The position numbers and the translations under genes were made by a program. The notes under the pieces were generated by a model. That model saw nothing but the letters and a program-made list of their open reading frames with translations. It was not told where the DNA came from and ran no database searches. A stretch of 64,000 nucleotides of DNA, taken from assembly GCF_016864195.1 (NCBI RefSeq), contig NZ_CP045202.1, positions 1,643,001 to 1,707,000 on the forward strand. Direction: 5' to 3'. Numbering within the stretch: the first letter of the stretch is position 1; the number at the start of each line of letters is the position of its first letter. Below, piece after piece: positions 32,276-42,884 of this stretch. Origin of the DNA: Dechloromonas sp. TW-R-39-2. GTDB taxonomy: Bacteria; Pseudomonadota; Gammaproteobacteria; Burkholderiales; Rhodocyclaceae.

Positions 32276-34270
32276 ATGCAGTCAGTAGGAAATGATGTAT
32301 CGCGTATCAAGCCGGTCGCACTGGCCTTGTTGGGGATTTTTTCACTATCGGCATTGGCGGCCGACGAGCAGACGCTGGCCCCGATGGTGGTGAGTGAAAA
32401 AATGGTCCCGGAGGCAACTTCAGTGATCCTGAGCGACGCTATCGTCAAGCGGGCCGCCCGTAATTTGCGTGAAGTCCTGCAGGATGAGCCGGGTGTCACC
32501 GTGGGTGGTGGACCGGCGATTGCCCAGAAAGTCTATGTTCGCGGTGTCGAAGACACGATGTTGAGCACGACGCTCGACGGTGCGCCACAAACTGGCCGGG
32601 CTTTTCATCACCAATCGCGCTTGATGATCGATCCGGATCTGGTCAAGCAGGTCGAACTGGATCGGGGCAGCTCGGCGGCCAGTGCCGGGCCGGGCGCGCT
32701 GGCCGGTTCGCTGCGCATGACGACCAAGGATGGCCGCGATCTGCTGCGCCCGGACCAGAAGCTGGGCGGCATCGTCCGTGGCGGTGTTTCGTCGAACAAC
32801 GGTGAACGTTTCGGTGCTTCGGTGTATGGTCTGGCCGGCGATGATTTTGATTTCCTGCTCTCCGGCAATCAAAACAATACCGATGATTACAAGGACGGCA
32901 ACGGCAAGACGCAGGTCAACAGTGGCTCGACGCAAAAGAGTGGCTTGGCCAAATTCAACTGGCGGATGGCGCCGGGGCATAGCCTGGCGGTGGGCTACCA
33001 GGCCGTGCAGGATGAAGGCGTTCGTTTCCTGCGACCGAACATGTGGGGGCTGGGGGCCAATAATGGCCCGGCAATGCCGCAAAAAAGCGAGCGCGATACG
33101 CTGACGGCAACCTATCGCTACGATGGCAGTGGTAGCGCACCGGCTGTCGAATTGAATGTTTTCTCGGACAAAATGACGGTCGAGCGGACAACGCCGACAA
33201 CGCAAACACGCTTCAACAAACCGGCTGGTTACACCTGGGGCGAGCAGATCGATGCGCAGGGTGCCAATCTGTTGCTGACTTCGAAACTGGGTGGGGCGAC
33301 CTTCCGTTACGGCTTGAATCATCATCGCTTCGAGTCGCACGCGATTAATTCACGACCGGTTGACAAGACCAGTACCGGCAACGAGAAAAGCGGTGTCAGC
33401 GGTCTGTTCGTCGAGGGGGACATGCCGCTTGCCGATCGCTTCATCATCGGCGCAGGCGCCCGTTACGACTGGTACAGCTACACCGATAACCACAATCAGA
33501 ATCTCTCCAGCAATGGCCTGAGTCCCAGTGGCAGTTTGACCTGGCTGGCCACCGACGCACTCAGTTTCCGCGCTGCCGCATCGCGAACGATGCGCGGGGC
33601 CGGGTTGAAGGAGGCTTTCTTCATCGATAGCACGACCTGGAAGAACGATCCGAACCTAAAGGAAGAAAAGGCCAGCAACTACGAGCTTGGTTTCAACTAC
33701 GGTAGCGGCCCGTGGAGCCTGAAGGGTTCCATCTTCCGACTAAACATCGAGGACTTCATCACGACCGGTACCGGCACCTACATCACCAATGTCGGCGATA
33801 TGGTCTCGAAGGGTTACGAACTGGGCGGTGGCTGGCGCAGTGGTGCCTTCCGCGTCGGTGCCAGTGTGGCCCATGCCAAGCCCAAGCTGAATGGCTACGA
33901 CCTCAGCGAAACCAACGATGGCCTCGGCGTATCGACCGGCCGTAGCTGGAGTTTCAATGCCGGCTACGACATTGCGGCGTGGAATCTCGATCTTGGCTGG
34001 ACCAGCCGCCTGGTCGAGGAGCACAAGTACACCGATTTGACGAAGGTCGAAAAGTCGAAGGACGGCTACGCGGTGCATGACATCTACGCCAACTGGCTGC
34101 CGCTCGGCAAGGACCGTATGCGTGTCACCTTCAGCGTGCGCAACCTGTTCGACAAGTTCTACTACGATCAGGGGACCTACGCTTACCTGAGCAACACCGG
34201 CAGCACGGTTTATTACGGCTATGCCGAACCGGGCCGCGACGTTCGCCTCGACCTGAGCTGGAAGTTCTGA
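32276..34270 (+). CDS. TonB-dependent siderophore receptor
   Basis: 664 residues. Signal peptide ending LSALAA. Possible TonB box MVVSEK, plug domain (RNLREVLQDEPGVTVGGG, KVYVRGVEDTMLSTTLDG, VKQVELDRGSSAASAGPGALAG), and a 22-strand-type barrel ending with the usual aromatic C-terminus (VRLDLSWKF). It imports an iron-siderophore or similar chelate. Ribosome site GAGGGG. Linked to the divergent PchR-like gene, a Fur-like box and a downstream iron-uptake membrane operon. Confidence 0.92.
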   Translation: MQSVGNDVSRIKPVALALLGIFSLSALAADEQTLAPMVVSEKMVPEATSVILSDAIVKRAARNLREVLQDEPGVTVGGGPAIAQKVYVRGVEDTMLSTTLDGAPQTGRAFHHQSRLMIDPDLVKQVELDRGSSAASAGPGALAGSLRMTTKDGRDLLRPDQKLGGIVRGGVSSNNGERFGASVYGLAGDDFDFLLSGNQNNTDDYKDGNGKTQVNSGSTQKSGLAKFNWRMAPGHSLAVGYQAVQDEGVRFLRPNMWGLGANNGPAMPQKSERDTLTATYRYDGSGSAPAVELNVFSDKMTVERTTPTTQTRFNKPAGYTWGEQIDAQGANLLLTSKLGGATFRYGLNHHRFESHAINSRPVDKTSTGNEKSGVSGLFVEGDMPLADRFIIGAGARYDWYSYTDNHNQNLSSNGLSPSGSLTWLATDALSFRAAASRTMRGAGLKEAFFIDSTTWKNDPNLKEEKASNYELGFNYGSGPWSLKGSIFRLNIEDFITTGTGTYITNVGDMVSKGYELGGGWRSGAFRVGASVAHAKPKLNGYDLSETNDGLGVSTGRSWSFNAGYDIAAWNLDLGWTSRLVEEHKYTDLTKVEKSKDGYAVHDIYANWLPLGKDRMRVTFSVRNLFDKFYYDQGTYAYLSNTGSTVYYGYAEPGRDVRLDLSWKF

Positions 34271-34288
34271 CCCTTTCCAATAGTGACA

Positions 34289-34316
34289 GCCTCCGGCTTT
34301 GCAGCCGGGGGCTTTT
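34289..34316 (+). terminator. Rho-independent terminator after the receptor
   Basis: GCCTCCGGCT pairs with AGCCGGGGGC around TTGC, followed by TTTTGC. It partly separates the receptor from the next operon. Confidence 0.7.
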
Positions 34317-34347
34317 GCATTTTTCGGCACGCTTAATGGGTATTTCC

Positions 34348-34620
34348 ATGTCTTTACTTTCCGCTGACACGGCTCGCCTGTGCCTGCGCATCCTGGCCGC
34401 CGCGTTCGGCGGCTACGCCCTGTGCTGGGCGATTTTCTACTCGTTGTGCCGCTGGCTGCCTTATGAAAAGGCCACCGTCTGGTACCTGACCGGCCAGTTG
34501 GCGCCGCTGCCTTTTGTCGGCGTCCTGCTCTGGGCCTTCGTCAGCCGGTCGGTCTGGCGGGCGCTGGGCTGGCCGCTGCTCTGGGCGGCCGCCATTGCCT
34601 TGTTCGGGGGGCTGGCATGA
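34348..34620 (+). CDS. DUF3649-like iron-uptake membrane protein
   Basis: 90 residues from ATG 34348; ATG 34336 (MGIS) is also possible. Three membrane segments (LRILAAAFGGYALCWAIFYSL; TGQLAPLPFVGVLLWAFV; LLWAAAIALFGGLA). Matches the small protein that starts DUF3649-PepSY-DUF3325 operons next to siderophore receptors. Overlaps the next start by four bases. Exact role unknown. Confidence 0.78.
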   Translation: MSLLSADTARLCLRILAAAFGGYALCWAIFYSLCRWLPYEKATVWYLTGQLAPLPFVGVLLWAFVSRSVWRALGWPLLWAAAIALFGGLA

Positions 34621-36080
34621 ATGCGCTCGGCAAGGCGCTGCTCGGGCTGCATGCCTGGGGCGGCATGGTCTTTTCGTGGTTGTTGGTGCCGATTTTCGTC
34701 GCCGGCAGCCTGGCTGTCTTCGAGCCGGAAATCAGCCACTGGATGCGGCCGGAAGTGAAATTTGCCGATTTTTCGCAGTCGACCGCAGCCATGCTCGGCG
34801 AGGCCCGCCTGCGCGAGGTCGGGGCCGACGCCGCCGTCTGGCGGCTGCGCCTGCCCAACGAGCGGGCGCCGAGCATTGGCATTGGCTGGGGCAAGAACCC
34901 GCGCGCCCTGCAGGAAGAAACCCTCGATGCGGTCAGCGGCCAGCCGCTGCAGATCCGGGCCACCAAGGGCGGCCATTTGTTCACCGACCTGCACGCCGAG
35001 TTGCTGCTCGACACGTCGGGCAAGTGGATTGTCGGCGCCATCGGCATCTTCATGCTGGCGGCGCTGGTTTCCGGTGTGCTGATCCATCACCGCATCCTGC
35101 GCGACTTCTTCACCCTGCGGCCGCGCGCCAACCGCCGCCGGGCCTGGCTCGACGTCCATAACCTGGTCGGTGTCGCGACCTTGCCCTTCCTGCTGATGAT
35201 CACCTACACCGGCGTTGTCATCCTCGCCGAAGCCTTCATGCCGGCCGCCACCTACGCGCTCTACGAGGGCAAGCCGCGCGCCAACCGGGCCGAGGTGCTG
35301 AAATCCTTCGAGCGCAAGGCGAGCGGCGAAGCGGGCCGGTTGCGGCCGTTGGCCGAACACCTTGCTGCCGCCGAGCGCGAACTGGGGGCGGGCACGATCA
35401 GCAACCTGCTGATCCGCAACCCCGCCGACCGCAACGGCCTGGTCCAAGCTTATCGCCATGTCAATGACCGGCTGTCGGCGGTGGCCGACCATGTCACCTT
35501 CGATGCGGTGAGCGGAGAAGTGTTCGGCAAGCAGGTGGACTGGAACCCGATGGCCTACGCCTACCGGGCGCAGGTCGGCCTGCATGTCGTGCATTTCGGT
35601 GGCTCGGCGCTGCGCTGGCTGTATTTCGTTTCCGGCCTGCTCGGCGCGGCGATGATGGCGGCCGGCACCGTACTTTTCCTGCGCAAGCGCCGCCAGCGGC
35701 ATGGCGCCGAGCCCAGCCAGCGCTGGCTGGAAGCATTCGGTATCGCCTCGGTCAGCGGCGGCCTGCTCGCCTGTCTCGGCTATTTCTGGAGCAACCGGCT
35801 GCTGCCGGTGGCGCTGGATGGCCGGGCCGGCTACGAAGTGGCCGCCTTTTTCGCCGTCTGGATTGCGGCGCTGGCCCATGCCGGCTGGCGCGGCCGGGCG
35901 GCGTGGTGCGAGCAGTTCATGCTGGCCGGCCTGCTCGCTGTGCTGATCCTGCCGCTTGACCAGTTCACCGGCGGTGGGCCGGATGTCATGCGCCAGGGCT
36001 TCGATCTGGCCGCCGTGCTGCTCGGCGGCTTGTTGCTGATGATCGGCTGGCGCTTTTTCGGATGGGAGACCGAGCGATGA
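34617..36080 (+). CDS. PepSY-domain membrane protein (PiuB-like)
   Basis: 487 residues with four main membrane segments and PepSY-associated helices: GMVFSWLLVPIFVAGSLAVFEPEI near the start, GAIGIFMLAALVSGVLIHHRI, VATLPFLLMITYTGVVIL, then GLHVVHFGGSALRWLYFVSGLLGAAMMAAG. Conserved histidines (LHAWGG, LIHHR, LHVVHFG) may bind heme or metal. PiuB-type proteins are thought to reduce ferri-siderophores at the inner membrane. Middle gene of a three-gene coupled operon downstream of the TonB receptor. Confidence 0.88.
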   Translation: MNALGKALLGLHAWGGMVFSWLLVPIFVAGSLAVFEPEISHWMRPEVKFADFSQSTAAMLGEARLREVGADAAVWRLRLPNERAPSIGIGWGKNPRALQEETLDAVSGQPLQIRATKGGHLFTDLHAELLLDTSGKWIVGAIGIFMLAALVSGVLIHHRILRDFFTLRPRANRRRAWLDVHNLVGVATLPFLLMITYTGVVILAEAFMPAATYALYEGKPRANRAEVLKSFERKASGEAGRLRPLAEHLAAAERELGAGTISNLLIRNPADRNGLVQAYRHVNDRLSAVADHVTFDAVSGEVFGKQVDWNPMAYAYRAQVGLHVVHFGGSALRWLYFVSGLLGAAMMAAGTVLFLRKRRQRHGAEPSQRWLEAFGIASVSGGLLACLGYFWSNRLLPVALDGRAGYEVAAFFAVWIAALAHAGWRGRAAWCEQFMLAGLLAVLILPLDQFTGGGPDVMRQGFDLAAVLLGGLLLMIGWRFFGWETER

Positions 36081-36349
36081 TGCTGCTGTTTGTGCTGGCC
36101 TTGTTGCTGATCGTCGCCGGCATGGCCGGTCTGGCGCTCGGCATGGCGAGGCATTTCCAGGAAGTCTTCCGGCATCCGCCGGCGGCCGGTGTGCTGCACT
36201 GGTGGCGCGGCGCCGGCAGGGTGCTGCTCGGCCTGGCCCTGCTGCCCTGCATCGCCGGCTGGGGCGTGGCGATTGGCATCGTGCTGTGGAGTGGCCTGCT
36301 GGCCGCCGGGGTGATCGCGGTGGCGCTCTATCTGGCGCAGGGGCGCTGA
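36077..36349 (+). CDS. DUF3325-like small membrane protein
   Basis: 90 residues from ATG 36077, overlapping the PepSY stop. Three membrane segments (LLFVLALLLIVAGMAGLALGMA; VLLGLALLPCIAGWGVAIGIVLW; GLLAAGVIAVALYLA). Matches the last member of the usual DUF3649-PepSY-DUF3325 operon. Function unknown, presumably iron uptake. Confidence 0.78.
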   Translation: MMLLFVLALLLIVAGMAGLALGMARHFQEVFRHPPAAGVLHWWRGAGRVLLGLALLPCIAGWGVAIGIVLWSGLLAAGVIAVALYLAQGR

Positions 36350-36500
36350 ATGGCGGTCTCGCTACTGGACGCTTACTGCGGTCGACCTCTCCAAAAACTC
36401 GAAAACGGCCAGGCAGGTTTTCGGGTAAGTTGATTTCCCAGGGCTGGGTGCTCACGGTTTTGATAGCATTTTTATACCCGGTTTCATAGCATTCCGGGTT

Positions 36501-37988
36501 ATGCGCAACATCAAGCAATGGATGCCGGCAGTGGGCTATTCGTGGGCCGTTCTGGGAACGGCACTCGGCAGCCTGTTGCTCAGCCCCCTGCACAATCTCG
36601 TCGATCTGTCGAACGTGGCACTGCTCTACGTTCTGGCCGTCGTGCTGGTGGCGGTCACTTACGGCCGCGGGCCCGCGGTACTCAGCGCACTGTTCAGCTC
36701 GTTGTGCTACGCCTACTTTTTTGTCCCGCCGCATTTCTCGCTGGCGATCACCGAAGCCCAATATTTGCTGGCAACCGTCATCATGCTGGGTGTTGCCTTG
36801 ATGGTTGGCCACCTGACGTCGCGCTTGAAGCGGCACGCCGATTACGCCGATCAGAAGTCCACGGAGAGCACCAAGCTCTACGAGTTGTCCCAGGCGTTGG
36901 CCAGTGCGACGACACCGGATTCGGTCATTGCGCTGGCTGGCCGGTTTTTTATCGATGCCCGCCTGGCACGGCAGGTCAGGGTGTTTTTGCCGGACGAATT
37001 CGAGGCTGCGGAAGACCCGGTGACTCCGGCTTTGTTGAAAAAGTGCGTGGATTATGGCCAGCTGCTTTCACGTCCGCTCGGGGCCGGGCATTTTTATGCC
37101 GTGATGCCGTTGACCGCAGCAAGTGGGGTTCAGGGTGTATTGGGTCTGGAGGTCGAGGCCCAGGTGCTCGGTTCGGAACAAGCCGTCGAATATATTGAAA
37201 CGGTGGCATCGGTTATCGCCGTTGCGATGGAGCGATCGTTCTTTGCCGCCAAGGCGCGCGAAACCGAAATCAAGCACGCGGCCGAGGCATTGCGCAGCTC
37301 GATACTTTCGGCCTTGTCGCATGATTTGCGCACGCCGCTGACCGCGCTGGTCGGCATGGCTGAAGCGCTTGCCCTCGGTAAAGCCCCGGTCGAACGCCAG
37401 AAGCCCTTGCTCGAAGCGATCCGCAATCAGGCACTGTCGATCAGCCAGCAGATGACCAATCTGCTCGATATGGCCAAGCTCAGTGCCGGCAAATTCGAGC
37501 TCAATTCCGACTGGCAACCGATTGAAGAGGTGCTTGGGGCGACCCTGCAACAGGCGGAGTTTCAGTGGCCCAGCCGGAAAATCCGGGTGAGCATGGAGCC
37601 GGACCTGCCGCCGGTGAATATCGATGCGGTGCTCATTGAGCGCGTTTTGTGGAATCTGGTCGAGAACGCAATCAAGTATTCACCGGACCACGCCGAGATC
37701 GAAATAGGGGTCAAACGCAGCGATGAGCATATCGAGATCAACGTCTGCGACCACGGCTCGGGCATCGATTTGAGTCGACGGGAAGCGTTGTTCGAAGTCT
37801 TCCAGCGCGGCAAGGTCGAGTCCGAAGTGCCGGGCGTCGGTTTGGGGCTTTCGATTGCCAAGACCATTGTCGAAGCGCATGGCGGCAGGATTTCGGCACG
37901 TAACCGGAACGGCAGGGGAAGTTGTTTCCAGATTCAGCTGCCGCTCGGGAATCCTCCCGTTTTTGATGAAATGGACGACAGGGAATGA
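36501..37988 (+). CDS. KdpD-like sensor histidine kinase lacking the KdpD N-terminal domain
   Basis: 495 residues. It begins with the DUF4118 four-helix membrane domain (LGTALGSLLLSPL, VALLYVLAVVLVAVTYGRGPAVLSALFSSL, YAYFFVPPHFSLAI), then a GAF-like domain, HisKA with the phospho-His in LSHDLRTPLTAL, and HATPase (NLVENAIKYSPDH, GSGIDLS, GLGLSIAKTIVEAHGG). Full-length KdpD has about 900 residues with an N-terminal ATP-binding/USP half; that part is absent. No kdpFABC genes are nearby. Overlaps its response regulator by ATGA. Confidence 0.88.
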   Translation: MRNIKQWMPAVGYSWAVLGTALGSLLLSPLHNLVDLSNVALLYVLAVVLVAVTYGRGPAVLSALFSSLCYAYFFVPPHFSLAITEAQYLLATVIMLGVALMVGHLTSRLKRHADYADQKSTESTKLYELSQALASATTPDSVIALAGRFFIDARLARQVRVFLPDEFEAAEDPVTPALLKKCVDYGQLLSRPLGAGHFYAVMPLTAASGVQGVLGLEVEAQVLGSEQAVEYIETVASVIAVAMERSFFAAKARETEIKHAAEALRSSILSALSHDLRTPLTALVGMAEALALGKAPVERQKPLLEAIRNQALSISQQMTNLLDMAKLSAGKFELNSDWQPIEEVLGATLQQAEFQWPSRKIRVSMEPDLPPVNIDAVLIERVLWNLVENAIKYSPDHAEIEIGVKRSDEHIEINVCDHGSGIDLSRREALFEVFQRGKVESEVPGVGLGLSIAKTIVEAHGGRISARNRNGRGSCFQIQLPLGNPPVFDEMDDRE

Positions 37989-38677
37989 GCGAAATGGAAA
38001 CCATCCTGATCGTCGAGGACGAACAGCAAATCCGAGAAGCCGTGGCCATGGCACTGGAGAGCGAAGGATTCCATGTGCGCCAGGCCGGAAGCGCCAGCCA
38101 CGCAGCAGTGCAGGCGGCGACGCACAAGCACCAGCTGGTCATCCTCGACCTGGGGTTGCCGGACCGCGATGGCGTCGAATTCATTCGCGATTACCGGGCA
38201 TGGTCGTCCACCCCCATCCTGATCCTCTCTGCGCGCAGCGAAGAGCGCAGCAAGGTCGATGCGCTGGATGCCGGCGCCGATGATTATCTGACCAAGCCTT
38301 TCGGCATTGCCGAATTGCTTGCGCGAGTTCGAGCCCTGCTACGCCGCCGCCAGTTCTCGCCCAACGATGAGCCGCAGGCCACGTTGCTGTTCGGTGAATA
38401 CACGATTGATTGCGTCAATCGTAGCGTCACCCGGCATGGCCAGGCGATCCATCTTTCGCAGATCGAATATCGCTTGCTCGCCTTCTTCGCGGCCAATCCC
38501 GGCCGCGTCCTGACCCACCGCCACCTCCTGTCGCAAGTCTGGGGCGGGCAGGCGGTCGAAAACCCCCAGTACCTTCGCGTTTATGTCGGGCACCTGCGGC
38601 AGAAAATCGAAGACAACCCCACTCAGCCTCGCCACATCCTGACCGAAATTGGCGTTGGCTACCGTTTCCAACCCTGA
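37985..38677 (+). CDS. KdpE-like OmpR-family response regulator
   Basis: 230 residues. Receiver domain with VEDEQQIR (acidic pocket), phospho-Asp in LVILDLGLPDRDG, LSARSEERSKVDALDAGADDYLTKPF; then the winged-helix output domain (LSQIEYRLLAFFAANPGRVLTHRHLLSQVWG, YLRVYVGHLRQKIE, GVGYRFQP). Highly KdpE-like. It is coupled to the short KdpD-like kinase. Target genes are not evident here; the next gene is a ferredoxin-NADP reductase. Confidence 0.9.
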   Translation: MSEMETILIVEDEQQIREAVAMALESEGFHVRQAGSASHAAVQAATHKHQLVILDLGLPDRDGVEFIRDYRAWSSTPILILSARSEERSKVDALDAGADDYLTKPFGIAELLARVRALLRRRQFSPNDEPQATLLFGEYTIDCVNRSVTRHGQAIHLSQIEYRLLAFFAANPGRVLTHRHLLSQVWGGQAVENPQYLRVYVGHLRQKIEDNPTQPRHILTEIGVGYRFQP

Positions 38678-38703
38678 TTGCTTTCTTTCATTGAAATATT
38701 GTC

Positions 38704-39480
38704 ATGAGCGCCTATTCCACCGAAACAGTCCTGTCCGTTCACCACTGGAACGACACCCTTTTCAGCTTCCGTTGCACGCGCGGTTCCAGCTTGCGCTTTA
38801 CCAGTGGCCAATTCGTCATGATCGGGCTGGAGGTTGATGGTCGTCCGCTGACGCGTGCCTACAGCATCGCCAGTGCCAGCCACGAAGAGCACCTTGAATT
38901 TTTCAGCATCAAGGTCGAGAACGGCCCGCTGACTTCACGTCTGCAACACCTCAAGGTCGGCGATCCCGTCCTGGTCAGCCGCAAGCCGACTGGTACGCTG
39001 GTGCTGCGCGACCTCAAGCCGGGCAAGCGTTTGTTCATGTTTGCCACAGGGACGGGCCTGGCCCCGTTCATGAGCCTGATCCATGAACCGGAAACCTATG
39101 AGCGTTTCGAACAGGTCATCCTGATCCACGGCGTCCGCTGGACTAGCGAGCTGGCTTATCACGACTACATTGAGCAGGATCTTCGCGACCACGAATACCT
39201 GGGCGACCTGATCCGTGAACAACTAGTCTATTACCCCACGGTGACGCGCGAACCTTTCCGCAACGAAGGGCGCCAGACCGATCTGATCCTGTCCGGAAAA
39301 CTGTTCGAGGATCTCGGCATCGAGCCGCTCAACCCTGAAACCGACCGCGGCATGATTTGCGGCAGCCCGGCGATGCTCAAGGAAATTTCCGGCATGCTGG
39401 ATAGCTTCGGCTTCCAGATTTCGCACCGTATTGGCGAAATGGGTGACTACGTGATTGAACGGGCTTTCGTCGAGCAGTAA
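38704..39480 (+). CDS. fpr: Ferredoxin-NADP+ reductase
   Basis: 258 residues, usual for bacterial Fpr. FAD site RAYSIASA, the beta-barrel segment FTSGQFVMIGLEVDGRP, the NADP domain with LFMFATGTGLAPFMSLI, then DRGMICGSPAML and the C-terminal GDYVIERAFVEQ. It transfers electrons between NADPH and ferredoxin or flavodoxin, feeding Fe-S and stress-response enzymes. It lies 26 bases after the response regulator, possibly on the same transcript. Confidence 0.93.
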   Translation: MSAYSTETVLSVHHWNDTLFSFRCTRGSSLRFTSGQFVMIGLEVDGRPLTRAYSIASASHEEHLEFFSIKVENGPLTSRLQHLKVGDPVLVSRKPTGTLVLRDLKPGKRLFMFATGTGLAPFMSLIHEPETYERFEQVILIHGVRWTSELAYHDYIEQDLRDHEYLGDLIREQLVYYPTVTREPFRNEGRQTDLILSGKLFEDLGIEPLNPETDRGMICGSPAMLKEISGMLDSFGFQISHRIGEMGDYVIERAFVEQ

Positions 39481-39486
39481 TTAGAC

Positions 39487-39738
39487 GTGCTGCGGAAAGC
39501 ACGTTGTTCCGAGCCTTCGCCGATGGGCGAAAGGCTCGATCCATCCGGCAGCCCCGATCTTGCGGCTACCGGGTGGGATGAACTGCAGCGAGCCTTGCTG
39601 AATTACGAAACCGGTTCGCCTGAACAGGCTATGGCTTGGGAGCAGGGGGCGATGAAGTTGCCGGCATGGCAGCGGGAGGCCATGCCATCGCTGCACCAGT
39701 TGCTACAACTGGCTGAAAAAGCCTGGCCCAAACCCTGA
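39487..39738 (+). CDS. Possible small hypothetical protein
   Basis: Up to 83 residues from GTG 39487, or 71 from ATG 39523. The C-terminal part (WDELQRALLNYETGSPEQAM, WQREAMPSLHQLL) reads as helical protein. However, the start region overlaps a hairpin (GAGCCTTCGCC/GGCGAAAGGCTC) and no ribosome site is seen. It could equally be a noncoding 3' region of fpr. Confidence 0.4.
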   Translation: MLRKARCSEPSPMGERLDPSGSPDLAATGWDELQRALLNYETGSPEQAMAWEQGAMKLPAWQREAMPSLHQLLQLAEKAWPKP

Positions 39739-39759
39739 GCCCGGCCCGCCATGTGAGGC

Positions 39760-39942
39760 TCAGCGGCCGGTAGCCTGCTTGCGCTCAAAGGCGATCGAGC
39801 GCGAGAGCCATTCAGCCCAGGCTTCCATGGCCGGCGGATAGTTGCTGTAACCCTGGCGTTCGATATCGGCATCCAGCACAGCCTGGATTTCAGCGGCCAT
39901 CGAGAGAGCCGGGTAATTGGTGCGACGTTTTGCGGTTTTCAT
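39760..39942 (-). CDS. Small hypothetical protein
   Basis: 60 residues from ATG 39942 (MKTAKRRTNYP). The middle reads as a helical acidic domain (LSMAAEIQAVLDADIERQGYSNYPPAMEAWAEWLSRSIAFERK). No signal peptide. Ribosome site is weak. Convergent with the preceding small frame. No family recognised. Confidence 0.45.
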   Translation of the reverse strand: MKTAKRRTNYPALSMAAEIQAVLDADIERQGYSNYPPAMEAWAEWLSRSIAFERKQATGR

Positions 39943-40127
39943 TGCGGGGCTTGTCGGTAACATTCGAAGGGCGTGAACTTTACCTGCAATGCGCCACGAG
40001 CGGCTAATTTGATCGTCCAGCCATGCCGGGACAATCGACCTTGTCGTTTGTCAGCGGCATGGCTGGCGAGTCGGGGTGCTGCTCTCCCCGGTCTTCTTGT
40101 TTGACTTGTTCGTCTGGTCGCCGTGGC

Positions 40128-40454
40128 TCAGCTGAGTGACAAGACCCATTTGATCGCGGCCTTCAGATCGTCATCGCTGATCTTGTCGGTGCCATGCGGC
40201 AGCATCGGGATTTCACCCCAGTTGCCGCTGCCGCCGGCGCGTACCTTGTCGAACAGCTTGCCCGGGGCGCTGCTGTCGTTACGGTACTTGGCGGCAACAT
40301 CCTTGTAGGCCGGGCCGACACGCTTGCTATCGACGGTGTGACAGGCAACGCAGCGGGCTTTCTTGACGATTTCTTCGCTGGCGCGGACCGGGTTGGTGAC
40401 GCACAGGACGGCGGCAGCGATCAGGGGGAGCAGGGTAAGGCTGGTTTTGTTCAT
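40128..40454 (-). CDS. Periplasmic class I cytochrome c
   Basis: 108 residues from ATG 40454. Signal peptide ends NPVRA. Heme site CVACH (Cys35, Cys38, His39) and distal Met84 in EIPMLPHG, with the typical KRVGPAYKDVAAKY and ADDDLKAAIKWVLSL-type C-terminal helix (ISDDDLKAAIKWVLS). Resembles cytochrome c551/c552. Last gene of the aldehyde dehydrogenase unit; probably shuttles electrons during alcohol oxidation. Confidence 0.9.
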   Translation of the reverse strand: MNKTSLTLLPLIAAAVLCVTNPVRASEEIVKKARCVACHTVDSKRVGPAYKDVAAKYRNDSSAPGKLFDKVRAGGSGNWGEIPMLPHGTDKISDDDLKAAIKWVLSLS

Positions 40455-40468
40455 GGAAAATCCTTGGG

Positions 40469-40840
40469 TTAAACGAGGCCGGCGGCCTGCAACTCGGCCC
40501 ATTCATCATCGGTAAACAGTCGCGAGCGGGTGTGAAAGGCTTTGCCGGTGTTGCCTTCGAGCGAGAAGGTGCCGCCCTGGCCGTCGATCACATCGATGAT
40601 CAGCTGCGTGTGCTTCCAGTATTCGTACTGCGATGCGCTGATGTAGAACGGCACATCGCCGATGTTGCCGAGATGCACGTCGTAAGGGCCGATGGTCAGG
40701 TCGGTTGGCAGGTAGCAGTTGGCGGCGCTGTTGTCGCAACAGCCACCGGACTGGTGGAACATCAGCGCCGGGCCGTAGCTTTGTTTCAGTGTGGCGATCA
40801 GTTCGAGCGTGGCGGGTGTGGCAATGACGCGGTCGACCAT
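40469..40840 (-). CDS. DUF779 protein
   Basis: 123 residues. Conserved start TLKQSYGPALMFHQSGGCCDNSAANCYLP with the Cys-Cys pair, then VHLGNIGDVPFYISASQYEYWKHTQLIIDV. DUF779 proteins accompany ExaC/AcoD-type aldehyde dehydrogenases in many bacteria; their role is not known. Ribosome site AGGAG. Middle gene between the dehydrogenase and the cytochrome. Confidence 0.9.
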   Translation of the reverse strand: MVDRVIATPATLELIATLKQSYGPALMFHQSGGCCDNSAANCYLPTDLTIGPYDVHLGNIGDVPFYISASQYEYWKHTQLIIDVIDGQGGTFSLEGNTGKAFHTRSRLFTDDEWAELQAAGLV

Positions 40841-40918
40841 GATTTCTCCTGAAAAAAGGGGGCGGTTGCCCGCCCCCGAAGAGTTGCCCGCAACTGGGCC
40901 AGGGAGGAGCTACAACGG

Positions 40919-42439
<1,521 letters not shown>

Positions 42440-42548
42440 GTTTGTCTCCAGTTTCTTGAATGATGTTTGCGGACGATTTATTCAAGACCGGCAGGTCGTG
42501 GCTCTCACTGGAGCATTGGTACCTGCCGTGACTCGTGCCGGAATAAGT

Positions 42549-42564
42549 GCATGCCGTGTGCCAG
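42549..42564 (-). promoter_or_regulatory. Sigma-54 promoter of the aldehyde dehydrogenase unit
   Basis: Read on the minus strand: TGGCAC-ACGGC-ATGCA, with GG-N10-GC spacing. One mismatch to consensus in the -12 element (A for T). About 110 bases upstream of the dehydrogenase start. Confidence 0.78.
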
Positions 42565-42680
42565 CCTTGGGCTGCCTTCGTGCCATGATTTTTAATCCAT
42601 TTAAATCAATGGATTATTCGAATTGTCTGAAATTGACCGATGCCCATGAACAAGTCGTGAGCGATCAAATGCGCAACAGT

Positions 42681-42699
42681 TGTTCAAATCTGGAGCACA
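42681..42699. promoter_or_regulatory. Candidate activator site for the aldehyde dehydrogenase promoter
   Basis: TGTTCAAATCTGGAGCACA contains TGTTC and GGAGCA half-sites, about 117-135 bases upstream of the sigma-54 promoter, at a typical enhancer distance. A weaker GAACA/GAGCG pair lies at 42647-42663. The rest of this 445-base gap shows no gene. Confidence 0.45.
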
Positions 42700-42884
42700 G
42701 TGTTTTGGCGCTATTCAATTTTTCGCGGTCGACCGTGAGAAAAATGCAAAACCCCTCGTTTTCCCAGAAAAATGCTGCGCCGCGTCAATTTCAGACTGAA
42801 AAAGTTTGATTTGACCCTCTATGGGGCGAGTGGTAAAACAGGAAATAAATTAAAACTAAAGTCATAGAGTTCGGGGAGCGTTGA

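Noticed and set aside
34461..36836. Minus-strand open frame of 791 codons
   Set aside because: It is antisense to the PepSY operon and the start of the kinase gene, rich in Arg/Gln/Pro/His from high-GC codon bias, with no domain and no ribosome site.
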